Assembly: GCA_023269585.1 (NCBI GenBank)
Contig: JAHFTC010000036.1
Location: 1 to 34,827, forward strand
From: Opitutaceae bacterium
GTDB lineage: Bacteria; Verrucomicrobiota; Verrucomicrobiia; Opitutales; Opitutaceae
Reading direction: 5' to 3'
Length of the DNA stretch: 34,827 bases
Part shown: piece after piece, positions 1-7,476 of the stretch
How positions within the stretch are numbered: position 1 is the first letter of the stretch
Layout: every line of letters begins with the position of its first letter
Program-made: the position numbers and the translations under genes
Notes under the pieces: model-generated
The model's database searches: none
The model's input: only the letters and a program-made list of their open reading frames with translations
What the model was told of the DNA's origin: nothing

Positions 1-131
1 GGCGTCGCCGCGCGCACCACCCTCAGCAGCGGGTACTGGCGGCCCGGCCGCGGCTGAAGGCGCCGCGTCGCCGCCCTCTTGCGTCTTGCCGTGTCCGATC
101 GCCTCTGACACCTGCTTCGGCCCCCGCCCCC

Positions 132-1241
132 ATGCGAAAGCTCACCCATCTCAGCTCGCTGGTGATCCCCGCCTCGCCCCACACCTGGCGGCAGCGCCTG
201 TTCGGGACGGGCCCCTATTGGGCGTACCAGTTGAGCCTCTGGGTTCTCGTCGTCACGGGCTCGGACCTAGGTCTCATCCTCCTCTACGGGGATGCGGTCT
301 CGGTCTTCACCATCCTCTCGGCGCTCGTGTTCGCCCTGGATCTGATTGTGGGCACGCACCTGAGCCGGATGCTGATTCTCGGCGCCCGTCGCCGCCCGCG
401 TTCCGCCGGGTTCCTCGCCCTGATCGCGCTCTCCAGCATTCCGGTCTGCGCCGCGGCGGCCGCGGTGATCAGCACCGTCATCGGCTACCTGTTCTTCAAC
501 GCCGAAAGCGCCCCCTTCTCCGCGTTCGTCAGCTTCCGGGTTGCCTACATGGCGTCCATCTACGGCGCCTGCTGGCTCGCCACGTATTGCGGTTGGAGTT
601 TTCTCCAGGCGTTCCATGACGCCGAAACCGCCCGCCTGCGCGCCGACACCGCCGCCAAGGAGGCCGAGCTCCTCGCCATCAAGGCCCAGCTCAACCCGCA
701 TTTCCTCTTCAACTCCCTCAACACCCTGCGCGCCCTCATCCCCCGCGACCAACACGCGCCCCGCGAGGCGATCACCATGCTCGCCGACCTGCTCCGCGCC
801 GCGCTCACGGTCCAGACCCGGGCCACCATCCCCTTGCAGCAGGAACTCGAAACCGTCGACGCCTACCTCGCACTCGAGCAGATGCGCTTCGAGGAACGGT
901 TGCGCATCCGCCGCGCGATCAACCCGGCCTGCCTCGCCTGCCCCGTGCCGCCCTTCGCCCTCCAGACCCTCGTCGAGAACGCCGTCAAATTCGGCATCGC
1001 CCCGCGCCCCGAGGGCGGGGAGATCGCCCTCGTCGCCGAACCCGTCGCCGGCGCACTTCGCTTCTGTATCACCAATCCCGGACGCATTGCCGCCACCGCA
1101 TCCGCCTCGACCGGCTTCGGTCTCCGCAGTGTTCGCCAACGCATCCGGCACCTGTTCGGCCCGCACGCCCGCCTCGACCTCCTCCAGACCTCCGACGATC
1201 TCGTGACCGCCGAACTCCTCCTCCCGCCCCCCGCCCCATGA
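132..1241 (+). CDS. LytS/YehU-type sensor histidine kinase
   Basis: Membrane sensor kinase of the His_kinase (PF06580) type, expected to phosphorylate the regulator encoded just downstream. The 369-residue product starts with a membrane domain holding about four hydrophobic segments (roughly residues 30-52, 57-84, 93-122 and 135-160). A short coiled linker rich in A, E and K (162-186) leads to the phosphoacceptor motif NPHFLFNSLN, with His190. The ATPase domain has the N box LVENAVKFG (280-288) and the G box TGFGLRSVRQRI (327-338). No extracytoplasmic ligand domain is visible, so the signal may be sensed in or at the membrane; this is inference. The stop codon overlaps the next start by 4 bp (ATGA), which indicates translational coupling. 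The family call is firm; the stimulus is unknown. Confidence 0.93.
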   Translation: MRKLTHLSSLVIPASPHTWRQRLFGTGPYWAYQLSLWVLVVTGSDLGLILLYGDAVSVFTILSALVFALDLIVGTHLSRMLILGARRRPRSAGFLALIALSSIPVCAAAAAVISTVIGYLFFNAESAPFSAFVSFRVAYMASIYGACWLATYCGWSFLQAFHDAETARLRADTAAKEAELLAIKAQLNPHFLFNSLNTLRALIPRDQHAPREAITMLADLLRAALTVQTRATIPLQQELETVDAYLALEQMRFEERLRIRRAINPACLACPVPPFALQTLVENAVKFGIAPRPEGGEIALVAEPVAGALRFCITNPGRIAATASASTGFGLRSVRQRIRHLFGPHARLDLLQTSDDLVTAELLLPPPAP

Positions 1242-1969
1242 GAGCGCTGCTCATCGACGACGAACGCCCCGCCCGCCGCGAACTCCGCGGCCTCCTCGAC
1301 GACCACGGCGGCGTCGAGATTGTCGGCGAAGCCGCCAACATCGCCGAGGCCGCCCGCCTCGTCGCCGAGCACCGCCCCGATCTGCTCTTCCTCGATATCG
1401 AGATGCCGGGCGGCGATGGTTTCTCCCTCCTCGAGGCCCTGCCGCCGCCCCACCCACTCGTGATCTTCACGACCGCCTACTCCGAACACGCCGTGCGCGC
1501 CTTCGAGATCAACTCCCTCGACTACCTGCTCAAGCCCATCGCCACCGGCCGCCTCGCCGCCGCGCTCGAGAAAGCCGCCGCCCGTCTTCGTTTGCGGCCG
1601 CCCGCAGGTGGCCCCACGCCGACGGTCGCGCCGTTCGCGGAGGACGACCAAGTTTTCCTGCGTTCCGGCGACCGCTGCTGGTTCGTACCCGTGCGCACGA
1701 TCGTGCTCGTCGAGGCCGACGGCAACCAGACCCGCGTCCACTTCGGCAAAGATTCCGCCGTGCTCTCGCGCACGCTCAACGCCATGGAGGAGCGTCTGCC
1801 CGCCCGCCTCTTCATCCGCGCCAACCGCCACCAGCTCGTCAACCTGCACATGATCGCCACCATCGGCGACTGGTTCAGCCGCACCCTGCGAGTCGTGCTC
1901 ACCGACGGCCGTACAATCGAGTTCTCCCGCCGGCAGGCCCTGCACTTTCGCGAGACCCTCAGCCTGTAG
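1238..1969 (+). CDS. LytTR-family response regulator
   Basis: DNA-binding response regulator paired with the upstream LytS-like kinase. The 243-residue protein has a receiver domain (1-118) with the acidic pair DDE at 7-9, phosphoacceptor Asp53 in FLDIEMPGGDG, Thr79 and the conserved Lys99 in LLKP. A Pro-rich linker (about 119-135) leads to a LytTR domain (about 137-240), with the family pattern VEADGNQTRVH and the RANRHQLVNL stretch that matches the usual R-x-H-x-x-x-x-VNL segment. It would bind paired direct repeats at target promoters, but no target can be assigned from this window. The gene overlaps the kinase gene by 4 bp. Its TAG stop lies in a GTAG that may belong to the first, degenerate unit of the following hairpin-repeat cluster. 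Confidence 0.94.
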   Translation: MRALLIDDERPARRELRGLLDDHGGVEIVGEAANIAEAARLVAEHRPDLLFLDIEMPGGDGFSLLEALPPPHPLVIFTTAYSEHAVRAFEINSLDYLLKPIATGRLAAALEKAAARLRLRPPAGGPTPTVAPFAEDDQVFLRSGDRCWFVPVRTIVLVEADGNQTRVHFGKDSAVLSRTLNAMEERLPARLFIRANRHQLVNLHMIATIGDWFSRTLRVVLTDGRTIEFSRRQALHFRETLSL

Positions 1970-2063
1970 CCCGAGGGGAACGGGTGAGCGTTTCATGTCT
2001 CCTTCGTAGCGGAACGCGTCAGCGTTTCGTGTCTCCTTCGTAGCGGAACGCGTCAGCGTTTCG
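1966..2063 (+). repeat. REP-like hairpin repeat cluster A (three units)
   Basis: Two good units at 2006-2029 and 2040-2063 start 34 bp apart. Each is GTAG followed by arms CGGAACGC and GCGTTTCG around a 4-nt loop, here GTCA. The arms pair over 8 bp with one G-T wobble. A degenerate unit at 1977-1994 (arms GGAACGG and GCGTTTC, loop GTGA) follows the response-regulator stop, and a GTAG is present at 1966-1969. A GTAG tetranucleotide at the foot of an imperfect hairpin is the known architecture of REP elements mobilised by RAYT transposases. No RAYT gene lies in this window. Confidence 0.8.
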
Positions 2064-2114
2064 TACCCCCTCCGCGGAGCCCGCACCGCGGCGGTGCAAG
2101 GCCGCAGGCCGCCC

Positions 2115-2258
2115 CACCGCCCACCGTCGACTGTCCACCGACTACCGTCCACTGCCGTCCGTCCACCGCCCACCGTCCACTGCCCACCGTCTACCGTCCA
2201 CTGCCGTCCGTCCACTGCCCACCGTCCACTGCCCACCGTCTACCGTCCACCGATCCCC
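2115..2258 (+). repeat. CCGTCCACYG-type minisatellite
   Basis: Tandem degenerate units of about 10 bp (CCGTCCACYG / CCCACCGTCY), with a higher-order duplication: 2155-2203 and 2204-2252 are two 49-bp copies differing at only a few positions. The array lies between the response regulator and rsmB and has no coding potential of its own. Closely related sequence reappears inside the methyltransferase gene at about 4031-4145, with a looser relative in rsmB at about 3440-3525. Confidence 0.85.
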
Positions 2259-2316
2259 CACCGCCGGCATTGCCCTCGCCCGCCCGCTCGCCCACTGTGC
2301 GGCTTTCCGTCACCGC

Positions 2317-3588
2317 ATGTCCGCACCCGCCGCTCTCTACAACTACGCAGCCGAAGCCGTCCGCCGCTGGCGCGACGGCATGAACGCCGACGAGGCCCTG
2401 CGCGATTTCATGCGCCGGCACCCGCATTTCCCACAGCCCGGCCGCGAAAAGCTCACCCGCGCCGTCTTCGCCTATTTCCGCTGGCTGCGCTGGCTCGAGG
2501 ACATGCGCGTGCCCGCGCAGATCGAGGCCGCCGCCCAGCTGCAGGAGCGTTTCGCCAAGGATCCGCGCTGCGTGAAGGATCAGACGCTCGCCGCCCTCGC
2601 CGTCCCCGAATGGATCTGGCCCGAGCTCGATTTCGCCCCCGATGCCGTCGCGGCCGAAGCCCGCAAGTTCGCGTGGGTGCGTTCACTCCAGACTAAGCCG
2701 CCGCTCTGGCTGCGCGCCCGCCCCGGCCGCGCCGCCGCCCTCGCGAAAACCCTCGGCGCCTGCGAACCCGCCGGCCACCCGCTCGCACCCGACGCCCTGC
2801 GCTACGCCGGCCACACCGACCTCTACCTCTCCGCGCCCTTCAACGCTGGCGCCTTCGAGATCCAGGATTTGGCGTCGCAGATCGTCGGCTCCCTCTGCGC
2901 TCCGCAGCCCGGCGAAACCTGGTGGGATGTCTGCGCCGGCGAAGGCGGCAAGTCGCTCCACCTCGCCGACCAGATGGCCAACAAGGGCACCCTCTGGTGC
3001 AGCGACCGCTCCAAGCGCCGCCTCGAAAACCTCAAGCGCCGCTTCAGCCGCGCCGAGCTCTACAACTACCGCCTCGCCCCCTGGGAGACACCCGACCACC
3101 TGCCCACGAAGACGAAGTTCCACGGCATCCTCGTCGACGCCCCCTGCTCCGGCCTCGGCACCTGGGCACGCAACCCCGACGCCCGCTGGACCACCACGCT
3201 CAAGGATGTCGAGGAACTCGCCGCCGTGCAGCTCGGCCTGCTCAACAAGGTCGCCGGTTCGCTCAAGCCCGGCGGCCGCCTGATCTACGCCGTGTGTACG
3301 CTCGCGCGTCGTGAGACCACGGATATCGCCGCCGCCTTCACCGCCGCCCACCCCGAGCTAACCCCTCTGCCGCTGGACAGCGCTTGCGGCAGTGGCGCTG
3401 TGCCCCGCGCTGAGCCTATCGACCGGGCCAAGAGCAGCGACTCCGGTCCGCTTTCCGGTCTCCGGTCTCCGGTTTCCGGTGTCCCAACACCGTCCACCGG
3501 TAACCGTCCACCGTCCACCGGTCTCACCCTCTGGCCCCACGAGCTCCACGCCAACGGCATGTTCCTCGCGGCCTGGCAGCGCCCCTAA
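2317..3588 (+). CDS. RsmB/NOP-family rRNA (cytosine-5) methyltransferase
   Basis: SAM-dependent methyltransferase of the NOL1/NOP2/Sun family, most like RsmB, which makes m5C967 in 16S rRNA. The 423-residue protein has an N-terminal helical NusB-like/RNA-binding part (1-120), the family segment EIQDLASQIV (181-190), and a SAM motif I of unusual form, DVCAGEGGKS (204-213; the common form is D-x-CAAPGGKT). Motif IV is LVDAPCSGLGTW with Cys277, and motif VI is AVCTLARRE with Cys327, the expected catalytic pair. The ending LTLWPHELHANGMFLAAW (403-420) is the normal family C-terminus. Residues about 356-402 are a low-complexity insertion of repeat DNA between the core and this end. Target base and substrate are inferred from the family only. 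Confidence 0.88.
   Translation: MSAPAALYNYAAEAVRRWRDGMNADEALRDFMRRHPHFPQPGREKLTRAVFAYFRWLRWLEDMRVPAQIEAAAQLQERFAKDPRCVKDQTLAALAVPEWIWPELDFAPDAVAAEARKFAWVRSLQTKPPLWLRARPGRAAALAKTLGACEPAGHPLAPDALRYAGHTDLYLSAPFNAGAFEIQDLASQIVGSLCAPQPGETWWDVCAGEGGKSLHLADQMANKGTLWCSDRSKRRLENLKRRFSRAELYNYRLAPWETPDHLPTKTKFHGILVDAPCSGLGTWARNPDARWTTTLKDVEELAAVQLGLLNKVAGSLKPGGRLIYAVCTLARRETTDIAAAFTAAHPELTPLPLDSACGSGAVPRAEPIDRAKSSDSGPLSGLRSPVSGVPTPSTGNRPPSTGLTLWPHELHANGMFLAAWQRP
3385..3525 (+). repeat. In-frame repeat insertion within rsmB-like gene
   Basis: Short degenerate units (TCCGGTCTCCGG, then CCGTCCACCGG types) fill the codons between the catalytic core and the conserved C-terminal motif. They translate into Ser/Pro/Gly-rich sequence unlike any methyltransferase domain. 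The units resemble the minisatellite upstream of the gene. Confidence 0.6.
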
Positions 3589-3614
3589 ACCCGGCGCATT
3601 CCCGAGGCTCCGCC

Positions 3615-4643
3615 ATGCCGTCCGGCAGCAAGATTTCCGGTCCGGTCGTTCGCGCCGACTTCAACGCCGTCGAGGCGGTGCTGCACTACACCCGCGCCGC
3701 CCACCGCCTCGGACTCTGGGAGTCCGAGCGCCAGCTCATCGCGCGTTTCTTCCCCGACAAGTCGGCGCCGTTGCTCGAGGCCGGCTGCGGCGCCGGTCGC
3801 GCGACGCTCGGGTTGTTTGATCTTGGTTACAACAATCTCACCGCCTTCGACTTCGCCGAGGAACTCGTCGAGCAGGCCCGCGACCTCGCCGCCCAGCGCG
3901 GCGCCACCGGTATCCGTTTCCTCACCGCCGACGCCACCAAGCCCGCCCAGGTCCGCGCGTTGCTCCCGCCCTCTTCCGTCGTAGCTGGGCGGCGCAGCCG
4001 CTCAGCCCTCAGTCCTCCGGTCACCGACAACTGTCTACCGTCCACTGTTCACAGCCCACCGTCCACCGTCGACCGTCGACCGACCACAGTCGACTGTCCA
4101 CTGTCCACCGTCCACCGGGCACCGTCCACCGCTCACCGCCCACTGTCCCGCCACGTACCCTCTGGAACGTGGCGCGCCTCGCCAGCCAATGCGGAACGCA
4201 TTGGCGAGAGATGCCACTGTCCACCGTTTTCCGGCGCCCTCTTCCTCTTCAACGGCCTGATGCAGATCCCCACCCGCCGCGCCCGTCGCCGCGCGCTGCG
4301 CAATCTCGCCACCGTCCTCGCCCCCGGCGCACCGCTGCTCTTCACCACGCACGACCGCGACGAGCCCGACGAACTCCACCTCTGGGAGGCCGAGGCCCGG
4401 CGGTGGGCCAAGGGCAAGCAGGACCCGCGGCTGCACGAGTACGGCGACCGCTATTTCGAGCACGAGCACGGCCGCACGTTCATGCACCTGCCCACCCGCG
4501 ACGAGACGCTCGCCGAACTCGCCGCCACCGGTTGGGAACCCGAATACGACGTCATGCGCAGCGACCTCGTCCGCGAGTCCCGCGCCGTGAAGGATTTCTC
4601 CGACAACTGCCGCTTCTGGCTCGTCCGCCGGCCTCGGAGTTGA
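3615..4643 (+). CDS. Class I SAM-dependent methyltransferase with repeat-derived insert
   Basis: Rossmann-fold methyltransferase of unknown substrate. Motif I is LEAGCGAGRA (54-63), the acidic end of beta-2 is in TAFDF (76-80), and motif II is probably FLTADATKP (102-110). The fold resumes with ALFLFNGLMQIPTRRARRRALRN cut by no stop, then LAPGAPLLFTTHDRD (motif III region) and a C-terminal half rich in charged residues. Between these, residues about 119-204 are Pro/Ser/Thr/Val/His low-complexity sequence made from minisatellite and hairpin DNA. Without this insert the protein would be about 255 residues, the usual size for such enzymes. The start is preceded by a GAGG about 10 bases upstream. 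The gene lies 26 bp after the RsmB-like gene and may be co-transcribed with it. Confidence 0.85.
   Translation: MPSGSKISGPVVRADFNAVEAVLHYTRAAHRLGLWESERQLIARFFPDKSAPLLEAGCGAGRATLGLFDLGYNNLTAFDFAEELVEQARDLAAQRGATGIRFLTADATKPAQVRALLPPSSVVAGRRSRSALSPPVTDNCLPSTVHSPPSTVDRRPTTVDCPLSTVHRAPSTAHRPLSRHVPSGTWRASPANAERIGERCHCPPFSGALFLFNGLMQIPTRRARRRALRNLATVLAPGAPLLFTTHDRDEPDELHLWEAEARRWAKGKQDPRLHEYGDRYFEHEHGRTFMHLPTRDETLAELAATGWEPEYDVMRSDLVRESRAVKDFSDNCRFWLVRRPRS
3969..4226 (+). repeat. In-frame minisatellite and double hairpin inside methyltransferase gene
   Basis: The segment from about 4031 to 4145 is CCGTCCACYG-type minisatellite DNA. It is followed by two perfect hairpins. The first has arms CGCCACGT / ACGTGGCG at 4149-4156 and 4167-4174. 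The second has arms GCCAATGCG / CGCATTGGC at 4185-4193 and 4197-4205 with a GAA loop. The whole block is about 86 codons without a stop and interrupts an otherwise continuous methyltransferase fold. Confidence 0.8.
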
Positions 4644-4742
4644 AACGCATTCATGTTCCGCGTGCGGGAGCAGGGCCGCGCGGAAACCGCGGTGTATTGC
4701 CCGAATATTCGCCCACATCCTTCGATGCGGTATGAGACCTGC

Positions 4743-5732
4743 ATGGCCGATGCGCATATGGATCGCATCGAAACCAGCTTCGGAACCGTCTCCGGGATCG
4801 CGGACCAGACGACCTACGCCAACGGCGCCGTGAAATCGTGCCGCCTGGCGGTCGAGAACCGGCTCCAGACGCCCATCGGTGAGGTCATCCCGCTCTACCG
4901 CCAGGCCGAGATCGGCGAGCGCAACAAGAAGGACCGGCGCTCGCTCGGCTTCTTCGAAAGCGGCGCGATCAAGAGCATCGCCCTCGACCAGGCGATGCCG
5001 TTGCGGACGCCCCTGGGCCTGCTCAAGGCCGAGGCAGTCAGCTTCTACGAGAACGGCGCGATCAATCGCCTCTTCCCGCTCAACGGCCAGATCGACGGCT
5101 ACTGGTCCGAGCGCAAGGAGGCCGAGTTGGCCGAGCCCATGGACTTCGACCTGCCCGTGGGGAAATTCCGCGCCAAGGTCATCAGCCTGCATTTCTACCC
5201 GAGCGGCGCCCTCAAATCGCTCACCCTCTGGCCCAGCGAACGCATCACTCTAAACTCCCCGGTCGGCCCCCTCCGCGTCCGCAAGGGTTTCGCCCTCCAT
5301 GAGGACGGCACGCTGCGTTCGCTCGAACCGGCCAAGGTGGAGGATCTGAGCACGCCCATCGGCCTCGTGAAGGCGTTCGACGCGGAGATGATCGGCATGA
5401 GTGCCGACCTGAACTCCGTGCAGTTCACACGCGCGGGAATTCTTTGTTCGATGAAAACCATTCATACCGGCCTGCGCGTGAAGTCGGCCGACGGGGTAGA
5501 AGTGCGCATCGAACCTTTCGAGACAATCAGCCGCATCGACGACGAGGGCCAACGCACCGTGCCCATGCAGATCGATTTCGGGGCCGGCACGGTGAAGGTC
5601 GTCGCGCAGCACACCCACGTCTTCGACACGGCGCACACCACGCTCGCAACCTTCGCCCGGGAACGCGTCGTGCGCGAAGCCTGCTCATCCTGCGCCGGCT
5701 GCGAAGGCGGCGACGGCTGCTGCCAGAACTGA
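4743..5732 (+). CDS. Unrecognised MORN-like repeat protein with Cys-rich tail
   Basis: I do not recognise the family with certainty. The 329-residue product carries at least five copies of a motif of the form aromatic/His-x-x-G-[AT]-[ILV]-[KNR]-[SR]: YANGAVKS, FESGAIKS, YENGAINR, YPSGALKS and HEDGTLRS. They alternate with [ST/L]-P-[ILV]-G segments (TPIGEV, TPLGLL, LPVGKF, SPVGPL, TPIGLV). The pattern resembles MORN_2/YwqK-type beta-hairpin repeats. The last residues hold six cysteines in CSSCAGCEGGDGCC, suggestive of metal binding. No signal peptide is seen. An in-frame ATG exists at 4653, but 4680-4740 is noticeably less GC-rich and contains the palindrome CGAATATTCG (4702-4711), so I place the start at 4743. 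Another ATG is at 4758. Confidence 0.75.
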   Translation: MADAHMDRIETSFGTVSGIADQTTYANGAVKSCRLAVENRLQTPIGEVIPLYRQAEIGERNKKDRRSLGFFESGAIKSIALDQAMPLRTPLGLLKAEAVSFYENGAINRLFPLNGQIDGYWSERKEAELAEPMDFDLPVGKFRAKVISLHFYPSGALKSLTLWPSERITLNSPVGPLRVRKGFALHEDGTLRSLEPAKVEDLSTPIGLVKAFDAEMIGMSADLNSVQFTRAGILCSMKTIHTGLRVKSADGVEVRIEPFETISRIDDEGQRTVPMQIDFGAGTVKVVAQHTHVFDTAHTTLATFARERVVREACSSCAGCEGGDGCCQN

Positions 5733-6185
5733 TCGGTTCCGCGCTCCGGCACTGCCCCGAGCAGTCCCGCCCAGCGCGCCGCGAGGCCCCCGAGGCGTTC
5801 TGCATCCCTGTCACTGATTTCCATCACCGCGCCAGTAATGGCCCGGCATGCCCTCCAGAATTACGGGGCAGCCGCGGCCATCCGCGACGGAGAGACGCCA
5901 CTGGCTCGAATTCGCGGCTTCCGAGAATGACCGCGTAAGCCTGCGTACGTCTCGATCTTCCCCGGAATTCCATCGCAGCTTCACACTACACTTCCGCGCT
6001 GCGCCACTTCGCCTACGCTGCGGGATGGAAGAAATTCGAACTACTTTGGGACCTCGTGGTCCGCGCGCACAAAGTTGCGGCGATGATTCCGTTCCTCGAG
6101 AGAACCCTGGAGGGGAATACGCCCCCCGCAGCACCCACTTCCTGCAGTTTGCACTGCCTCCGCGATTCGACGCGTCCCGCGGGGA
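5733..6185. other. Gene-free stretch
   Basis: About 450 bp between the repeat protein and the toxin-antitoxin pair. Open frames here (for example 5848-6189 on the plus strand) have mixed composition and no recognisable motif, and their codon use differs from neighbouring genes. Base composition is more even than in the flanks, as in decayed or foreign DNA. I see no RNA gene, terminator or repeat that I can support. Confidence 0.4.
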
Positions 6186-6482
6186 CTAGTCCATCAAGCG
6201 ATGCTTCCAGTAGCCTGGCCGGCGCTTGAGATGCATGATCGCCACGATCCATACCCGGTCGGACTGCGCCACATAAAGGACACCGTAGGGGAATACTGTT
6301 CCAAGAATCCGCCGTACCGGCGCCTCGAACAGCCGGTACCGCTGCGGATGGTGGCAGGCCTCATTCAACAACGCCACCACCTCGTCGTAAAAACGCCCGC
6401 CCAAATCCGGGCTGATCTCGGCGTAGTGCCGCACCGCCTCCAGAAACTCCGCATCGGCTTCCGGATGGAGCGTCGGATTCAC
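6186..6482 (-). CDS. ParE/RelE-family toxin
   Basis: Toxin of a type II toxin-antitoxin module. The 98-residue protein shows the ParE/RelE plan: an N-terminal HPEADAEFLEAVRHYAEIS helix pair, then DLGGRFYDEVVALL, then the core RYRLFEAPVRRILGTVFPYGVLYV and a C-terminal strand VWIVAIMHLKRRPGYWKHR. The conserved R-x-x-x-x-x-x-P-Y-x-[IVL]-x-Y segment is clear. Whether it acts on ribosome-bound mRNA (RelE) or gyrase (ParE) cannot be told from sequence; the pairing with an Unstab_antitox protein favours the ParE-like group. It lies downstream of the antitoxin gene and overlaps it by 4 bp, the normal order for such modules. Confidence 0.88.
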   Translation of the reverse strand: MNPTLHPEADAEFLEAVRHYAEISPDLGGRFYDEVVALLNEACHHPQRYRLFEAPVRRILGTVFPYGVLYVAQSDRVWIVAIMHLKRRPGYWKHRLMD

Positions 6483-6724
6483 CGGCCGATCAACTTCCGC
6501 GCCTTGGCCAACGTTTCCTCCATCGGAATCCCCCGCACCTGGCCGCCTTCCAACTCGGCGAATCGGCGTTGCACTTCATTTCGCCACGCCCCTTCGACCG
6601 TCGCCTCCACCCCGCCATGCTTGGCGAGCAGAATGCGATCCACCAACTCGGCTACCGCATCGGCCGGCCACTGGCGCGTTTCCTCGACGATCTGCTCTAC
6701 GGTGATCGGCATGCTCGGCACCAT
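6479..6724 (-). CDS. Addiction-module antitoxin (Unstab_antitox type)
   Basis: Small acidic antitoxin of the PF09720/TIGR02574 addiction module type, 81 residues from this start. It begins MVPSMPITVEQIVEETRQWP and has the family helix DAVAELVDRILLAKHG. The C-terminal toxin-binding part is WRNEVQRRFAELEGGQVRG followed by IPMEETLAKARKLI. The open frame reaches back to 6766, but those extra residues are not family-like; ATG codons at 6724 and 6712 are the plausible starts. It precedes and overlaps the toxin gene by 4 bp, so the two would be co-expressed and probably autoregulated, although I see no clear operator. Confidence 0.87.
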   Translation of the reverse strand: MVPSMPITVEQIVEETRQWPADAVAELVDRILLAKHGGVEATVEGAWRNEVQRRFAELEGGQVRGIPMEETLAKARKLIGR

Positions 6725-6936
6725 AGACCGGACGTTGTTCAGTTCAACGCCGGTCTTCGCCCTCACGCCCTCGCTTCGCCCCTCACGCCTCCCGCCTCAG
6801 CCGCATCTCGTTGGCGGAGCCCAGGCAGTGTTCCTCGCAGCGCCGGCTTGTCGGCCTCCGCACAAATCGCCTAAGAAACTCCCGCCTCGCGCGTCTTCCT
6901 GCAAGACGCCCACCATCACCCCAACCCCAACCCGGC

Positions 6937-7458
6937 ATGAGCCCGCCCCCCGATGAACACGACGCCTTCGTGCGCGAGGCCATCCGCCAACACGAGCGGC
7001 CCCTCCTACGCTATGTCGCCCACCTGCTCGCCGACCACGACCGCGCGCGCGACCTCGTGCAGGACACGTTCGTCAAACTCTGCCGCCAGCCCGTCGCCGA
7101 GGTCGAAGGCCACGTCGCCGAATGGCTCTTCACCGTCGCCCGCCGCGCCGCACTCGACGTATTGCGCAAGGAGGGCCGCATGAACCGTTTCGCCGAAGGC
7201 CAGGCCGAACGCCTCGTCGCCGCCGATCCCACCCCGGCCGCCCAGGCCGAGACCCGCGAATCCGCCGCCCAGGCGCTCTCGCTCCTCCACCGCCTCCCGC
7301 ACAACCAGCAGGAGGTCGTCCGCCTCAAGTTTCAGGAGGGCTTCAGCTACCAGGAGATCGCCGCCATCACCCACCTCACGATGGGCAACGTCGGTTTCCT
7401 CCTCCACACCGCCCTCGCCACCCTGCGCCGCGAAATGACGCGCCCCAGCGCCGTCTGA
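6937..7458 (+). CDS. ECF-family RNA polymerase sigma factor
   Basis: Sigma-70 family protein with regions 2 and 4 only, 173 residues. Region 2 includes LLRYVAHLLADHDRARDLVQ and DTFVKLCRQP, followed by the region 2.3/2.4 helix VAEWLFTVARRAALDVLRKE. Region 4 starts at LHRLPHNQQEVVRLKFQEG and contains the helix-turn-helix FSYQEIAAITHLTMGNVGFL. The ATG at 6937 gives the usual N-terminus; the open frame extends upstream to 6811 with no family similarity. The next gene starts 18 bp downstream and encodes a single-pass membrane protein with an anti-sigma-like N-terminus, which suggests that the two form a sigma/anti-sigma pair. Confidence 0.92.
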   Translation: MSPPPDEHDAFVREAIRQHERPLLRYVAHLLADHDRARDLVQDTFVKLCRQPVAEVEGHVAEWLFTVARRAALDVLRKEGRMNRFAEGQAERLVAADPTPAAQAETRESAAQALSLLHRLPHNQQEVVRLKFQEGFSYQEIAAITHLTMGNVGFLLHTALATLRREMTRPSAV

Positions 7459-7476
7459 CCACCGGAGACTTTCGCC

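Noticed and set aside
1-131. Possible end of an upstream gene (frame ending in TGA at 55-57)
   Set aside because: Only 18 codons are visible and none is diagnostic, so I cannot assign a gene.
2115-2258. CRISPR-like array
   Set aside because: Units of about 10 bp are contiguous, degenerate and lack unique spacers; no cas genes are present.
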